Below, one piece after another: positions 7,921 through 15,415 of a stretch of DNA of 15,415 nt; within the stretch, counting starts at the first letter, position 1, and every line of letters starts with the position of its first letter. Below the pieces are notes generated by a model, which saw only the letters and a list, made by a program, of their open reading frames with translations, had not been told where the DNA came from and made no database searches. A program made the translations under genes and the position numbers. Source of the DNA: Rhodobacterales bacterium (GTDB lineage: Bacteria; Pseudomonadota; Alphaproteobacteria; Rhodobacterales; Rhodobacteraceae); the NCBI GenBank assembly GCA_013298675.1, contig JAAFIJ010000022.1:1-15415 (forward strand), read 5' to 3'.

Positions 7921-10467
7921 ATGGATTTTGCCGAACGCCTTGCCAAAGAGAAAAGAGCGCGTATGGGCGCAGAGCGGTTGCTGGAGCAAAAGAGCAGAGA
8001 GCTTTTTGCAGCCAATGAAAAGCTGTCTTTGCACGCGCGGTCACTGTCTGACCAGATCATCGAACAACGCCATGTTGTGCGCTCTGCTGTCACCGAGGCG
8101 CAGGCGCTAAAGGGGCAGCAGCACCGTTTTGTCGAAGACCTGGATCGCGCGCATACCGCAGCGGTGATTGCAGAGCGCAGGCTTTGGGATTCGATCAATT
8201 CGATTCAAGACGGATTTGCGGTGTTTGATTCCTCCTTGCGACTGGTCGCGGCCAATGGGGCCTTTCAGGCGGCGTTTGGGCCCTTTGCGATCGAATCTGG
8301 AACAACCTACGCGGATATTTTGCAACGTTTGACCGAGCAGGATTTGATCAATCTCGGCTCAGAAAGTGGCACTGCTTGGGTCGAAAGGATGCTGCTGCAG
8401 TTGGAAGAAGAGGAGTCAGAAGCGGCAGTTTTGCCCTTCAAGAATGGGACTTGGTTCCGGCTTGTCAACCAACGCTCGCGCGACGGCGATCTTGTCAGTG
8501 TCGCGTTGAACATCACTGACCAGATGCGGATCTGGGCCGCAATTGAGGCGATTCCAGATGGGTTTGTACTATTTGATCGGGAGGATCGACTTTTGACCTG
8601 CAACCAGCGCTACCGCGACATTTATCCAAACTCTGCGCCTGCGATGGTGGCAGGGGCGACGTTCGAAGATATCTTGCGCTACGGTTTGGCACGCGGACAG
8701 CATGTTGACGCTGTCGGTCGGGAAGAAGAATGGCTGTCGGAGCGGATCGTTCAACACCGCTCACCCAGCGTCGTCACGGTTCAAAACCTGTCCGATGGTC
8801 GCTGGATTCGTGCGCACGACCACGCAACCCCGGACGGTGGTATGGTTGGTTTGCGCATCGACATCACCCATCAGCGCGAGCAAGAGGCGGCGCTTGATGC
8901 GGCGCGTCTGCAAGCAGAGGCGGCAAACCGGGCAAAGTCCGCGTTTCTTGCCAACATGAGCCACGAGATCAGAACCCCAATGAACGGGGTAGTTGGGATG
9001 GCTGAACTGTTGTGCGACACCAGCCTGACCGAAGACCAGCGCCTGTTTGCCGAAACCATCAGATCCTCTGGCGAAGCGCTTTTGGTGATTATCAATGACA
9101 TTCTGGACTATTCCAAGATCGAGGCGGAACGGCTGACGCTCTATCCAGAGCCATTTGATTTTGAACGTACATTACATGAGGTAACGATGCTGCTGCAGCC
9201 GCGTGCGCGGGCGAAAGGCATTGATCTGATGATCGATTTCGACATGTTCCTGCCGACCCGCTTTGTCGGAGATCCGGGCCGACTGCGTCAGGTTTTGACA
9301 AATTTGATCGGAAACGCGGTCAAATTCACCGAAAAAGGGCACGTATTGACCCGCGTTGTCGGCATCGAGGCGGACGATGGGCGTCAAGAATTGCATGTCA
9401 CAGTTGAAGACACCGGGATCGGCATCTCTGCAGAAAACCTTGACCATATCTTTGGCGAGTTCAATCAGGTCGAAAGCCAGATGAACCGCAAGTTTGAAGG
9501 CACGGGGCTGGGCTTGGCGATCACACAGCGCTTGATCGAAAAGATGGACGGTGTGGTTTGGGTTGATTCTGAATACGGCAAAGGCTCGAGCTTTGGCTTT
9601 AAACTCTGCCTTCCCATCGCGGAAGAGACGATTGCGCATATGCTTCCGGTGGCCGTCAAGCGCGTGTTGGTCGTCGACGATCAGTTCATCAACCGCACGA
9701 TCCTGGAACGACAACTGGCACCCTGCGGGATCGCCGTCACGTTGTGCAGATCGGGGCCAGAGGCGCTTATTGCGCTGGAAGGGGCTACGTATGATGTGAT
9801 TCTGACAGATCATGAAATGCCCGATATGGATGGTCTTGCCCTTGCAACCCGCATTCGGGCCATGGGATGTGAAAGCCCGATCATATTGCTGACATCAAAC
9901 CCGACAAAAGCACGTGAGGGCGAGGGGTTTGCGCTTTTGAATGACACATTGCAAAAGCCGATCCTGCGGGCAGAGCTTTACCGTCGGATACAGTTTGTCT
10001 GTGGTGGTGAAGAGGTGTTTGAACCCGTTATTGTGAAAGCGCCACCAAAGGAATTGCGCTTGATGCGGGTTTTGGCGGCCGAGGACAATCGGACCAATCA
10101 GTTGGTTTTCCAAAAGATGGTTCGCGAATTGCAGATCGAACTTGTCTTTGCGAACAATGGCCTAGAGGCAGTGGAGTTGTATCAAAGCTTTGTACCAGAC
10201 ATGATCTTTATGGACATCTCAATGCCAGAGATGGACGGAAAAGATGCGGCACGTACGATTCGCAACCTGGAGGCAGGGCGCAGCCATATTCCCATCGTGG
10301 CCCTGACCGCCCATGCGATGGACGGCGATCATGAGGCCATTTTGGCGGCAGGCATTGATCAATATATGACCAAACCTCTGCGCAAAGCCGCCATTTTCGG
10401 CGCGATCGCAAGCTTTTGCCCTCCGGATGCGTTTGAACTAAAGATTGATACGGAAACTGCGGCTTAG
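7921..10467 (+). CDS. Soluble hybrid sensor histidine kinase (PAS-PAS-HisKA-HATPase-REC-REC)
   Basis: 848 residues from the ATG at 7921. A TTG at 7849 would add 24 residues that look non-coding, and the charged coiled coil beginning at MDFAERLAKEKRAR is a common N-terminus in this family. No transmembrane segment or signal peptide is seen, so sensing is cytoplasmic. Order: coiled coil (about 1-85), PAS (about 90-200, 'IQDGFAVFDSSLRLVAAN'), second PAS_7-like domain (about 205-320, 'IPDGFVLFDREDRLLTCN'), HisKA with phospho-acceptor His348 in SHEIRTPMNG, and HATPase_c with Asn465 in the N box plus 'EDTGIGIS' and 'GTGLGLA' loops. Then come receiver 1 (about 580-695; Asp586/587, phospho-Asp630, QKP lysine) and receiver 2 (about 715-835; phospho-Asp765, TKP lysine). 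No HPt domain follows, so relay to a separate phosphotransfer protein is likely. No response regulator lies next to it, and its signal and target are unknown. Confidence 0.93.
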   Translation: MDFAERLAKEKRARMGAERLLEQKSRELFAANEKLSLHARSLSDQIIEQRHVVRSAVTEAQALKGQQHRFVEDLDRAHTAAVIAERRLWDSINSIQDGFAVFDSSLRLVAANGAFQAAFGPFAIESGTTYADILQRLTEQDLINLGSESGTAWVERMLLQLEEEESEAAVLPFKNGTWFRLVNQRSRDGDLVSVALNITDQMRIWAAIEAIPDGFVLFDREDRLLTCNQRYRDIYPNSAPAMVAGATFEDILRYGLARGQHVDAVGREEEWLSERIVQHRSPSVVTVQNLSDGRWIRAHDHATPDGGMVGLRIDITHQREQEAALDAARLQAEAANRAKSAFLANMSHEIRTPMNGVVGMAELLCDTSLTEDQRLFAETIRSSGEALLVIINDILDYSKIEAERLTLYPEPFDFERTLHEVTMLLQPRARAKGIDLMIDFDMFLPTRFVGDPGRLRQVLTNLIGNAVKFTEKGHVLTRVVGIEADDGRQELHVTVEDTGIGISAENLDHIFGEFNQVESQMNRKFEGTGLGLAITQRLIEKMDGVVWVDSEYGKGSSFGFKLCLPIAEETIAHMLPVAVKRVLVVDDQFINRTILERQLAPCGIAVTLCRSGPEALIALEGATYDVILTDHEMPDMDGLALATRIRAMGCESPIILLTSNPTKAREGEGFALLNDTLQKPILRAELYRRIQFVCGGEEVFEPVIVKAPPKELRLMRVLAAEDNRTNQLVFQKMVRELQIELVFANNGLEAVELYQSFVPDMIFMDISMPEMDGKDAARTIRNLEAGRSHIPIVALTAHAMDGDHEAILAAGIDQYMTKPLRKAAIFGAIASFCPPDAFELKIDTETAA

Positions 10468-11249
10468 GCGGCCTTTAAGTCCAGGGCGGGGCGGGTAAAG
10501 ATCAACCTGCCTTCGGCTGACTGCTGGGCATTGAAACGGTAGCCGCCCGTAGCAAATCCCCGCAGATCGTCGGGATCAGTCAGATGGTGTTCACTGATGT
10601 AGCGGGCCATCGCGCCGCGCGCCTTTTTTGCCCAAAAGCTGACGATCTTTGCGTCACCACCGCGCTCCTCAAGAAAAACGGGGGTAACGACGGGCATCTT
10701 GAGGGACTTCAGGGTGACGGCCGAAAAATACTCGGTCGAGGCGCAATTGACCAGGGTTTTGGCCCCCTGTTCTGCGGCCAGCGCATTCAGCGCTTTGGCA
10801 AGCTTGTCGGCCCAAAAGGCATAAAGGTCGACGCCTTTGGCATTGGCCATCCTGCTGCCCATTTCCAACCTGTAGGGTTGGATCATATCCAATGGGCGCA
10901 GCAGACCATAAAGCCCGGACAGAATGCGCAAATGCCCTTGTGCCCAACGCAAGGTATCGGGATCCATGTGGCGGGCTTCTAGGCCCGCGTAGGTGTCGCC
11001 ATCAAACAAATACGCCGCGACATGGGGTTCGGCGGTTTTGCTAAAGGCGCGAAAACGGTCGTGGTTCAACTGACCCAATGTGGGTGAGATATCCATCAGA
11101 CGGCACAGTTGATCGGCGGTCAATCCGCGCGCGATTTTAGCCAGTTTGGCCGCGTCGGCGCTAAACTCTGGCGTGCTAGGGGCAAGATCACCCATCAAGG
11201 CTTGGGTCGCTTCGTTTAACCTTTTGGCAGGAGAAATCACTGTCAGCAT
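10464..11249 (-). CDS. yaaA: Peroxide stress protein YaaA (DUF328 / UPF0246)
   Basis: 261 residues, close to the E. coli protein (about 258), and collinear with it throughout. Visible family motifs are ISPAK at 5-9, the block LSGLYGLLRPLDMIQPYRLE (about 110-129), NCASTEYF (168-175) and KIVSFWAKKARGAMARY (201-217). YaaA is a cytoplasmic DNA-binding protein. In E. coli it limits intracellular free iron and DNA damage during hydrogen peroxide stress under OxyR control; no OxyR site could be recognised here. It lies 45 bases downstream of recQ on the same strand and is probably the last gene of that transcript. Its TAA (10464-10466) overlaps the stop of the convergent kinase gene. The Shine-Dalgarno is weak (GGGGCG about 8 bases upstream). 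Confidence 0.95.
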   Translation of the reverse strand: MLTVISPAKRLNEATQALMGDLAPSTPEFSADAAKLAKIARGLTADQLCRLMDISPTLGQLNHDRFRAFSKTAEPHVAAYLFDGDTYAGLEARHMDPDTLRWAQGHLRILSGLYGLLRPLDMIQPYRLEMGSRMANAKGVDLYAFWADKLAKALNALAAEQGAKTLVNCASTEYFSAVTLKSLKMPVVTPVFLEERGGDAKIVSFWAKKARGAMARYISEHHLTDPDDLRGFATGGYRFNAQQSAEGRLIFTRPALDLKAA

Positions 11250-11294
11250 CTATCACGCCCCGATCAGCAAAAATGGTGGACACATGGCAGTCAC

Positions 11295-13355
11295 CTAAAC
11301 CTCATTGACCGCAACCAAAAACGCATCGCCAAAGCGCTCCAGTTTCTGCTCGTTCATCCCTTGAATATAGGCAAGCTCAGAGAGGGTCGAGGGTTTACGC
11401 TCTGCGATCTGGCGCAGCGTGGATTGGGTGCAACTAAGCAATTTTCCGGCACCATCAAGGCCGCGCGCAAGATCGAGTTGGACTTGGGAAAGACGGTCAA
11501 AAACCTGACCCGCATCGCGCCCAGCAAGCTTCATCCGTTGCGGGTGAAGCGGGGCTGTTTCCGCGCCAGTGATGACCGCAAGAAAGGCTTTGCCGAAGCT
11601 TTCCAGCTTTTTCGCGCCCACGCCGGTGATGCCCATCATCTGATCAAGGGTTTTGGGGCGCTTTTCGGCCATTTCGATCAGGGTCCGGTCAGCAAAGACG
11701 ACATAGGCAGGGACGCCTGCCGTTTCGGCGAAAGCGCGCCTTTTGGCCTTGAGCGCGGACAAAAGCGCCGCGTCCTCTTCGGCCACCAGCGATTTGATAA
11801 CGACCCGGGGGGCGGCGCTGTCGACCGTGTCTTTGCGCAGGGTGATGTTGGCCTCACCACGCAAAATCGGGCGGGCCGCATCGGTCATGCGCAATGCGCC
11901 GTAGCGTTCGGTGTCGGGCCTAACCAGATCGCGGCCCATCATTTGGCGAAAAACCGCACCCCATGCCGCCTTGGACAGGTCACGACCAACGGCAAAGGTT
12001 GGCAACTGATCGTGGCCGCGTTCGCGCACCTTGGGGGTAATGTTGCCAGTCAGGATATCAATCAAGTGGCCCGCGCCAAACCATTCGCCGGTGCGCAAAA
12101 TGGCCGAAAGCGCCTTACGCACGGAATCGGTTGCATCAAACAGCAGGGCCGGGCGTTCGCACAGGTCGCAGTTGCCGCATGGGTCTGATGCCTCACCAAA
12201 ATAGCCGAGCAAGACCTGACGCCGACAGGCGACGGCCTCGGCCAGACCGAGCAGGGTGTTCAGGCGGCCATGATCGGCATCTTTTCGGTCGGCGGGCGCA
12301 AGCCCCTCATCGATTTGGCTGCGGCGCAGGCGGATGTCGTCGGGGCCGTACAGCGTCAGCGTCTCGGCTGGCGCGCCATCGCGTCCAGCGCGACCGATTT
12401 CCTGATAATAGCCTTCGATAGATTTTGGCAAATCAGCATGCGCCACCCAACGGATATCAGGTTTATCAATGCCCATGCCAAAGGCGATGGTGGCGACCAC
12501 GATCAACCCGTCATCTTGTTGAAAGCGGATCTCGACGCGGCGGCGGTCTTCGGCATCCATGCCGCCGTGGTAGAAACAGGCGGCGTGCCCTGCCTCACGC
12601 AGGGCTTGGGCCAGCGTTTCGGTTTTGGCGCGGGTGGCACAGTAGACGATGCCGGACTGACCCTTGCGGCCGTTCGCAAAGGCCAGAATCTGGTCGCGCG
12701 GTTTGTCTTTTACGGCAAAGGCCAAATTAATGTTGGGCCGATCAAAGCCGCGCAGAAAGGTTTCCGGGGCGACGCCGTCAAACAGCCGGGTGACGATTTC
12801 GGCGCGGGTTTCTTCATCTGCGGTGGCAGTAAAGGCTGCGAACGGGACGCCGAGCGCGCGGCGCAACTCGCCGATGCGCAGATAATCTGGGCGAAAGTCG
12901 TGACCCCATTGCGATACGCAATGCGCCTCATCCACCGCGATCAGCGTGCAATTGATGCGCCGCAGCAAGGGCACTGTGGCTGCGGAAGCAAGGCGTTCTG
13001 GCGCCATATACAGCAGCTTAATGCGCCCCTCATCGAGGGCTGCGAACACCTCTTCGGTTTCTTCCTCGGTATTGCCGGACGTCAGGGCCCCTGCCTCAAC
13101 CCCTACAGCACGCAGGGCGCGGACCTGATCGCGCATCAACGCGATCAGCGGGCTGATCACCACGGTAACCCCCTCGCGGCAGAGCGCGGGCAGCTGAAAG
13201 CACAGCGACTTGCCGCCCCCGGTTGGCATGACAGCAAGGGTATCTTTGCCCGCGAGAACGGCCGCTACGATCTCTTCTTGCCCCGGACGAAACGCCGGAA
13301 AGCCAAAGACAGTCGCCAATAGGTCGCGGGGGTTGGGCATAGGGTGATGCATCAT
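11295..13355 (-). CDS. recQ: ATP-dependent DNA helicase RecQ with two HRDC domains
   Basis: 686 residues from the ATG at 13355. ATGs at 13352 and 13340 are equally plausible and none has a clear Shine-Dalgarno. RecQ unwinds DNA 3'->5' in recombination and replication-fork repair. Helicase motifs: MPTGGGKS (Walker Lys49), VDEAHCVSQWGHDFRPDY (DEAH 142-145 plus the aromatic-rich loop), FTATAD (175-180), VATIAFGMGIDKPD (287-300) and QEIGRAGRDG (318-327). The RecQ zinc site has Cys377, 393, 396 and 399, followed by a winged-helix RQC region (about 405-515). Two HRDC domains end the protein (about 525-600 and 612-686), each with the '(T)L.(E/Q)(M/I)AE(K/R)(R/K)P.TL' pattern; E. coli RecQ has one. 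yggT ends 47 bases upstream and yaaA begins 45 bases downstream, suggesting an operon. Confidence 0.95.
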   Translation of the reverse strand: MMHHPMPNPRDLLATVFGFPAFRPGQEEIVAAVLAGKDTLAVMPTGGGKSLCFQLPALCREGVTVVISPLIALMRDQVRALRAVGVEAGALTSGNTEEETEEVFAALDEGRIKLLYMAPERLASAATVPLLRRINCTLIAVDEAHCVSQWGHDFRPDYLRIGELRRALGVPFAAFTATADEETRAEIVTRLFDGVAPETFLRGFDRPNINLAFAVKDKPRDQILAFANGRKGQSGIVYCATRAKTETLAQALREAGHAACFYHGGMDAEDRRRVEIRFQQDDGLIVVATIAFGMGIDKPDIRWVAHADLPKSIEGYYQEIGRAGRDGAPAETLTLYGPDDIRLRRSQIDEGLAPADRKDADHGRLNTLLGLAEAVACRRQVLLGYFGEASDPCGNCDLCERPALLFDATDSVRKALSAILRTGEWFGAGHLIDILTGNITPKVRERGHDQLPTFAVGRDLSKAAWGAVFRQMMGRDLVRPDTERYGALRMTDAARPILRGEANITLRKDTVDSAAPRVVIKSLVAEEDAALLSALKAKRRAFAETAGVPAYVVFADRTLIEMAEKRPKTLDQMMGITGVGAKKLESFGKAFLAVITGAETAPLHPQRMKLAGRDAGQVFDRLSQVQLDLARGLDGAGKLLSCTQSTLRQIAERKPSTLSELAYIQGMNEQKLERFGDAFLVAVNEV

Positions 13356-13402
13356 GCGGCCATGCAGTTCGATGCGCGGCCTTCCTTCCGGGTAAGGGGG
13401 AC

Positions 13403-13690
13403 TTAGTAGAAAGCGGCGATGTTGTTCATCAAGACAATGCGCAAGGCATAAATTGCGACCAGCACGATCAAAGGTGCAAAATCCAGACCTGCCGTCGTGG
13501 GAACAAAGCGGCGCACACGGGCATAAACCGGCTCTAGAATGCGGTTCAGGCCCGACCACAGCTGGGCCACCAAAGGCTGGCGCAGGTTGAGCACCTGGAA
13601 GTTGATCAGCCAGCTCATGATGACATGTGCCAAGACAATCCACTTGGCGATGTCGACAATCATCAGCAAAATCTGGAACAAAGAGGTCAT
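13403..13690 (-). CDS. yggT: YggT family small membrane protein
   Basis: 95 residues. I choose the ATG at 13690 because a GGAG sits 7 bases upstream and hydrophobic sequence follows at once; the longer upstream frame is arginine/cysteine-rich and non-coding in appearance. There are two membrane segments (about 5-29 and 70-88). Between them is the family signature 'ILEPVYARVRRFVP', and after it 'GLDFAPLIVLVAIYALR', which corresponds to the conserved YGGT repeat. Members sit in the inner membrane and are tied loosely to cell division, osmotic tolerance and membrane organisation; no biochemical activity is firmly established. It is the first gene of the likely yggT-recQ-yaaA transcript. Its promoter must lie in the divergent region shared with the thioesterase. 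Confidence 0.92.
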   Translation of the reverse strand: MTSLFQILLMIVDIAKWIVLAHVIMSWLINFQVLNLRQPLVAQLWSGLNRILEPVYARVRRFVPTTAGLDFAPLIVLVAIYALRIVLMNNIAAFY

Positions 13691-13834
13691 ATTCGCGCTC
13701 CGCAATACAATGGGTTGTGGCAGAGGTACCCTTCGCGCCCTAAAAGTACAATGCTTTCCGCCGCGTTTTGCTTGACCGGTTTCGCATTGGCGTGCATCCG
13801 GTGCGTGAATATTGCCCATTCAAAGAGGTGTCAT
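13691..13834. promoter_or_regulatory. Divergent intergenic region yggT / thioesterase
   Basis: 144 bases between two divergent starts. Both genes have clear ribosome binding sites at its edges: GGAG on the minus strand at 13698-13701, and AGAGG on the plus strand at 13824-13828, 6 bases before the ATG. A TTGACC box (13772-13777, +) could be a -35 for the thioesterase, but no good -10 lies 16-18 bases downstream. I see no strong operator or terminator. Confidence 0.45.
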
Positions 13835-14365
13835 ATGTATCCCTATTTCCGACTGGCCAAGGAGGTTTGGAAATTTCGGTCCTCAGCGGGGTTGAGCGTG
13901 CTCGACCCGCACATCAGCACGCACCGTATTTGGCCCTGGGATCTGGACCCGTGGATGGAGTTGAACAACGGCCGTACGCTGACGCTGTTTGATCTGGGGC
14001 GCATTCCGATGTCGATCCGGATGGGGTTTGACAAGGTGGCAAAGGCCAAGGGGTGGGGTATTACGGTTGCGGGAAATTCCACGCGCTACCGTAAACGGGT
14101 GACGGTGTTCACCAAGCTGACCCAAGTCTGTCGGGTGATCGGCTGGGATGACCGCTTTAGCTATATCGAGCAAACCTTCTGGCGCGGGGATGACTGTACA
14201 GCCGCGATGCTGTTGCGATCGGCGGTCACATCAAAGGCTGGACTCGTGCCACCACGTGAGGTGATGGCCGCCTTGGGGCAACCGACCGAAAGCCCGCAGT
14301 TGCCGCAATGGGTGCAAACATGGATCACCGCCGATGGTTTGCGGCCCTGGCCGCCACAGAGGTAG
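13835..14365 (+). CDS. Hot-dog fold acyl-CoA thioesterase family protein (4HBT-like)
   Basis: 176 residues from the ATG at 13835, chosen because AGAGG lies 6 bases upstream; earlier in-frame codons run through the yggT promoter region. The stretch WPWDLDPWMELNNGRTLTLF (33-52) matches the 4-hydroxybenzoyl-CoA-thioesterase-like pattern 'D.D...H.NN..Y', with Asp36 at the expected catalytic position and Asn44/45 conserved; the usual His is replaced by Glu42. A 'FDLGR' (52-56) and a beta strand region 'SYIEQTFWRGDDCTAAMLLR' (109-128) fit the hot-dog core. Such proteins hydrolyse acyl-CoA or related thioesters, but the substrate cannot be told from sequence. It resembles the THEM6-like branch. It lies 58 bases upstream of the MFS gene on the same strand and may be co-transcribed with it. 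Confidence 0.82.
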   Translation: MYPYFRLAKEVWKFRSSAGLSVLDPHISTHRIWPWDLDPWMELNNGRTLTLFDLGRIPMSIRMGFDKVAKAKGWGITVAGNSTRYRKRVTVFTKLTQVCRVIGWDDRFSYIEQTFWRGDDCTAAMLLRSAVTSKAGLVPPREVMAALGQPTESPQLPQWVQTWITADGLRPWPPQR

Positions 14366-14423
14366 CTTGCCACCCGCGCCAGTTTAGGGCTTGATTGCCG
14401 GAACGACAAACGGGGGATTGGCG

Positions 14424-15415
14424 ATGATTTCGGCGAAAAAGCGAATTTGGGGTTGGTATTTTTTCGATTGGGCCAGCCAGCCCTATAACACGCTGTTGCT
14501 GACCTTCATCTTTGGCCCGTATTTTGCGGAAATCGCCCGCGGCTATTACATGGGCGCTGGTCTGGACGAGGAACAGGCAAAAGCCGCAGCGCAGGCCTAT
14601 TGGGGCTTTGGGTTGACGATCTCTTCGATCTTCATCGCAGTCTTGGCCCCGATTTTGGGTGCGATTGCCGATGGATCGGGGCGGCGCATGGTCTGGATAT
14701 GGACCTTTTCGGTGTTTTACGTCGTGGGTGCCTTCGGGCTGTGGTGGGTTATGCCGGGTGGTGAGGCGGATACCTTGCTGTGGGCGGTCGCGTTTTTCGG
14801 ACTTGGTTTTATCGGGATGGAGTTTACCACCATCTTTACCAACGCGTTGATGCCCACGCTGACCGACCACGATAACATTGGCAAGATTTCGGGGTCTGGG
14901 TTTGCTTTTGGGTATTTGGGCGGATTGCTGGCATTGATTGCCATGCTGACGTTGTTTGCCGAAAATGCGGCGACGGGCAAAACCTTGATTGGGATTGATC
15001 CGCTGTTTGGACTGGATTCCGAATCGCGTGAAGGCTCACGGATGGTGGGTCCGTTTTCCGCGATTTGGTACGTGGTCTTCATGATCCCGTTCTTTTTATG
15101 GGTGAAGGAACCGAAAGTCGCATCGCGCGGCATTCATATTGGTGCGGCGCTGCAAAGCCTGTGGGAAACGATCAGGGGCCTGCGCTTTCGCAAAAGCATG
15201 TCGGCCTATTTGGTGTCGTCGCTGTTTTACCGCGATGCGCTGAACGCGCTGTACGGTTTTGGCGGGGTATATGCGTCGAACGTTCTGGATTGGTCGATCA
15301 CCCAAATCGGGGTTTTCGGTATCTTGGGCGGCATCACGGCCATGATATCGTCTTGGGTCGGTGGGCGGCTGGATGATCGGTTTGGTCCGAAGTTTGTGAT
15401 CGGCTGGGCCATTGT
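14424..15415 (+). CDS. UMF1 / Atg22-like MFS transporter, N-terminal part (3' end outside window)
   Basis: The frame opens at the ATG at 14424, with GGGGG 7 bases upstream, and stays open to the window end, giving 330 residues. The N-terminal WGWYFFDWASQPYNTLLLTF (9-28) is the hallmark of the UMF1 family: a 'YDWA.S.Y.T' block at the start of TM1. Hydrophobic segments are visible at about 22-38, 60-83, 90-110, 118-140, 158-178, 210-227, 262-285 and 293-312. The 'GAIADGSGRR' loop (79-88) and 'GGRLDDRFG' (313-321) are the MFS inter-helix 'G..aD..GrR' motifs of the two halves. It is an inner-membrane carrier, relatives of yeast Atg22 vacuolar amino-acid effluxers, but the bacterial substrate is unknown. 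The remaining helices lie beyond the window. Confidence 0.92.
   Translation, partial: MISAKKRIWGWYFFDWASQPYNTLLLTFIFGPYFAEIARGYYMGAGLDEEQAKAAAQAYWGFGLTISSIFIAVLAPILGAIADGSGRRMVWIWTFSVFYVVGAFGLWWVMPGGEADTLLWAVAFFGLGFIGMEFTTIFTNALMPTLTDHDNIGKISGSGFAFGYLGGLLALIAMLTLFAENAATGKTLIGIDPLFGLDSESREGSRMVGPFSAIWYVVFMIPFFLWVKEPKVASRGIHIGAALQSLWETIRGLRFRKSMSAYLVSSLFYRDALNALYGFGGVYASNVLDWSITQIGVFGILGGITAMISSWVGGRLDDRFGPKFVIGWAI

Noticed and set aside
9172..9813. 213-codon minus-strand open frame opposite the kinase core.
   Set aside because: The plus-strand reading gives unbroken HisKA/HATPase/REC motifs in the same place.
10468..10500. Possible terminator at the kinase/yaaA junction.
   Set aside because: G-rich sequence but no stem with a T-run on either strand, and it lies inside yaaA coding sequence.
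12270..13322. 350-codon plus-strand open frame opposite recQ.
   Set aside because: It is antisense shadow of a conserved helicase. The product is composition-biased and matches no family I know.
13356..13643. Upstream extension of the recQ frame.
   Set aside because: It overlaps yggT in another frame on the same strand and yields Cys/Arg/Pro-rich sequence. RecQ homology begins at the cluster of ATGs at 13355-13338.
13691..13819. Longer yggT start, and a longer thioesterase start from 13625.
   Set aside because: Both run through the shared promoter region into low-complexity sequence, while good ribosome binding sites precede 13690 and 13835.
1..15415. Mobile elements, CRISPR arrays, tRNA/rRNA genes, phage or defence islands.
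   Set aside because: No transposase, integrase, periodic repeats, cloverleaf-like or rRNA segments were recognised. Codon use and density look uniform along the window by eye; no statistics were computed.

Overview
The window is ordinary-looking, moderately high-GC chromosomal DNA of an alphaproteobacterium. The closest match I recognise is Rhodobacterales (Rhodobacteraceae / Roseobacter group). This rests on protein style: PAS_7-type hybrid kinases that start with a charged coiled coil, and a YggT / hot-dog thioesterase / UMF1-type transporter neighbourhood. It is an inference, not a database result. No mobile element, CRISPR array, rRNA or tRNA gene was seen. Coding density is very high, and the only gaps longer than 100 bases are two divergent intergenic regions.

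Layout, left to right. (1) 1-222 (+): the C-terminal end of a zeta-class glutathione transferase, probably maleylacetoacetate isomerase. It runs tail-to-tail into (2) an envelope pair transcribed leftward: a large bacterial alpha-2-macroglobulin (2291-7741, -) followed 18 bases later by penicillin-binding protein 1C (230-2272, -). This A2M-PBP1C pairing is known across many bacteria. It is thought to join a periplasmic protease trap to peptidoglycan repair. Here the A2M keeps its thioester motif, carries an N-terminal PAN/Apple-like domain and has no lipobox. (3) A 179-base divergent region with two GANTC sites forming an inverted repeat separates the pair from (4) a rightward soluble hybrid histidine kinase with two PAS domains, a kinase core and two receivers (7921-10467). 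Its stop codon overlaps by 4 bases the stop of (5) a leftward group yggT - recQ - yaaA (13690 to 10464). These encode a small membrane protein, a DNA helicase with two HRDC domains, and a peroxide-stress DNA-protection protein. (6) A 144-base divergent region leads to a rightward hot-dog thioesterase (13835-14365) and the first 330 codons of a UMF1/Atg22-like MFS transporter (14424 to the window end).

Most of the window is conserved housekeeping or stress-defence content. I did not find a convincing new system. The observations most worth checking are the PAN-bearing, apparently unlipidated A2M next to pbpC, the in-frame junction between those two genes, the GANTC inverted repeat ahead of the hybrid kinase, and the recQ-yaaA linkage.
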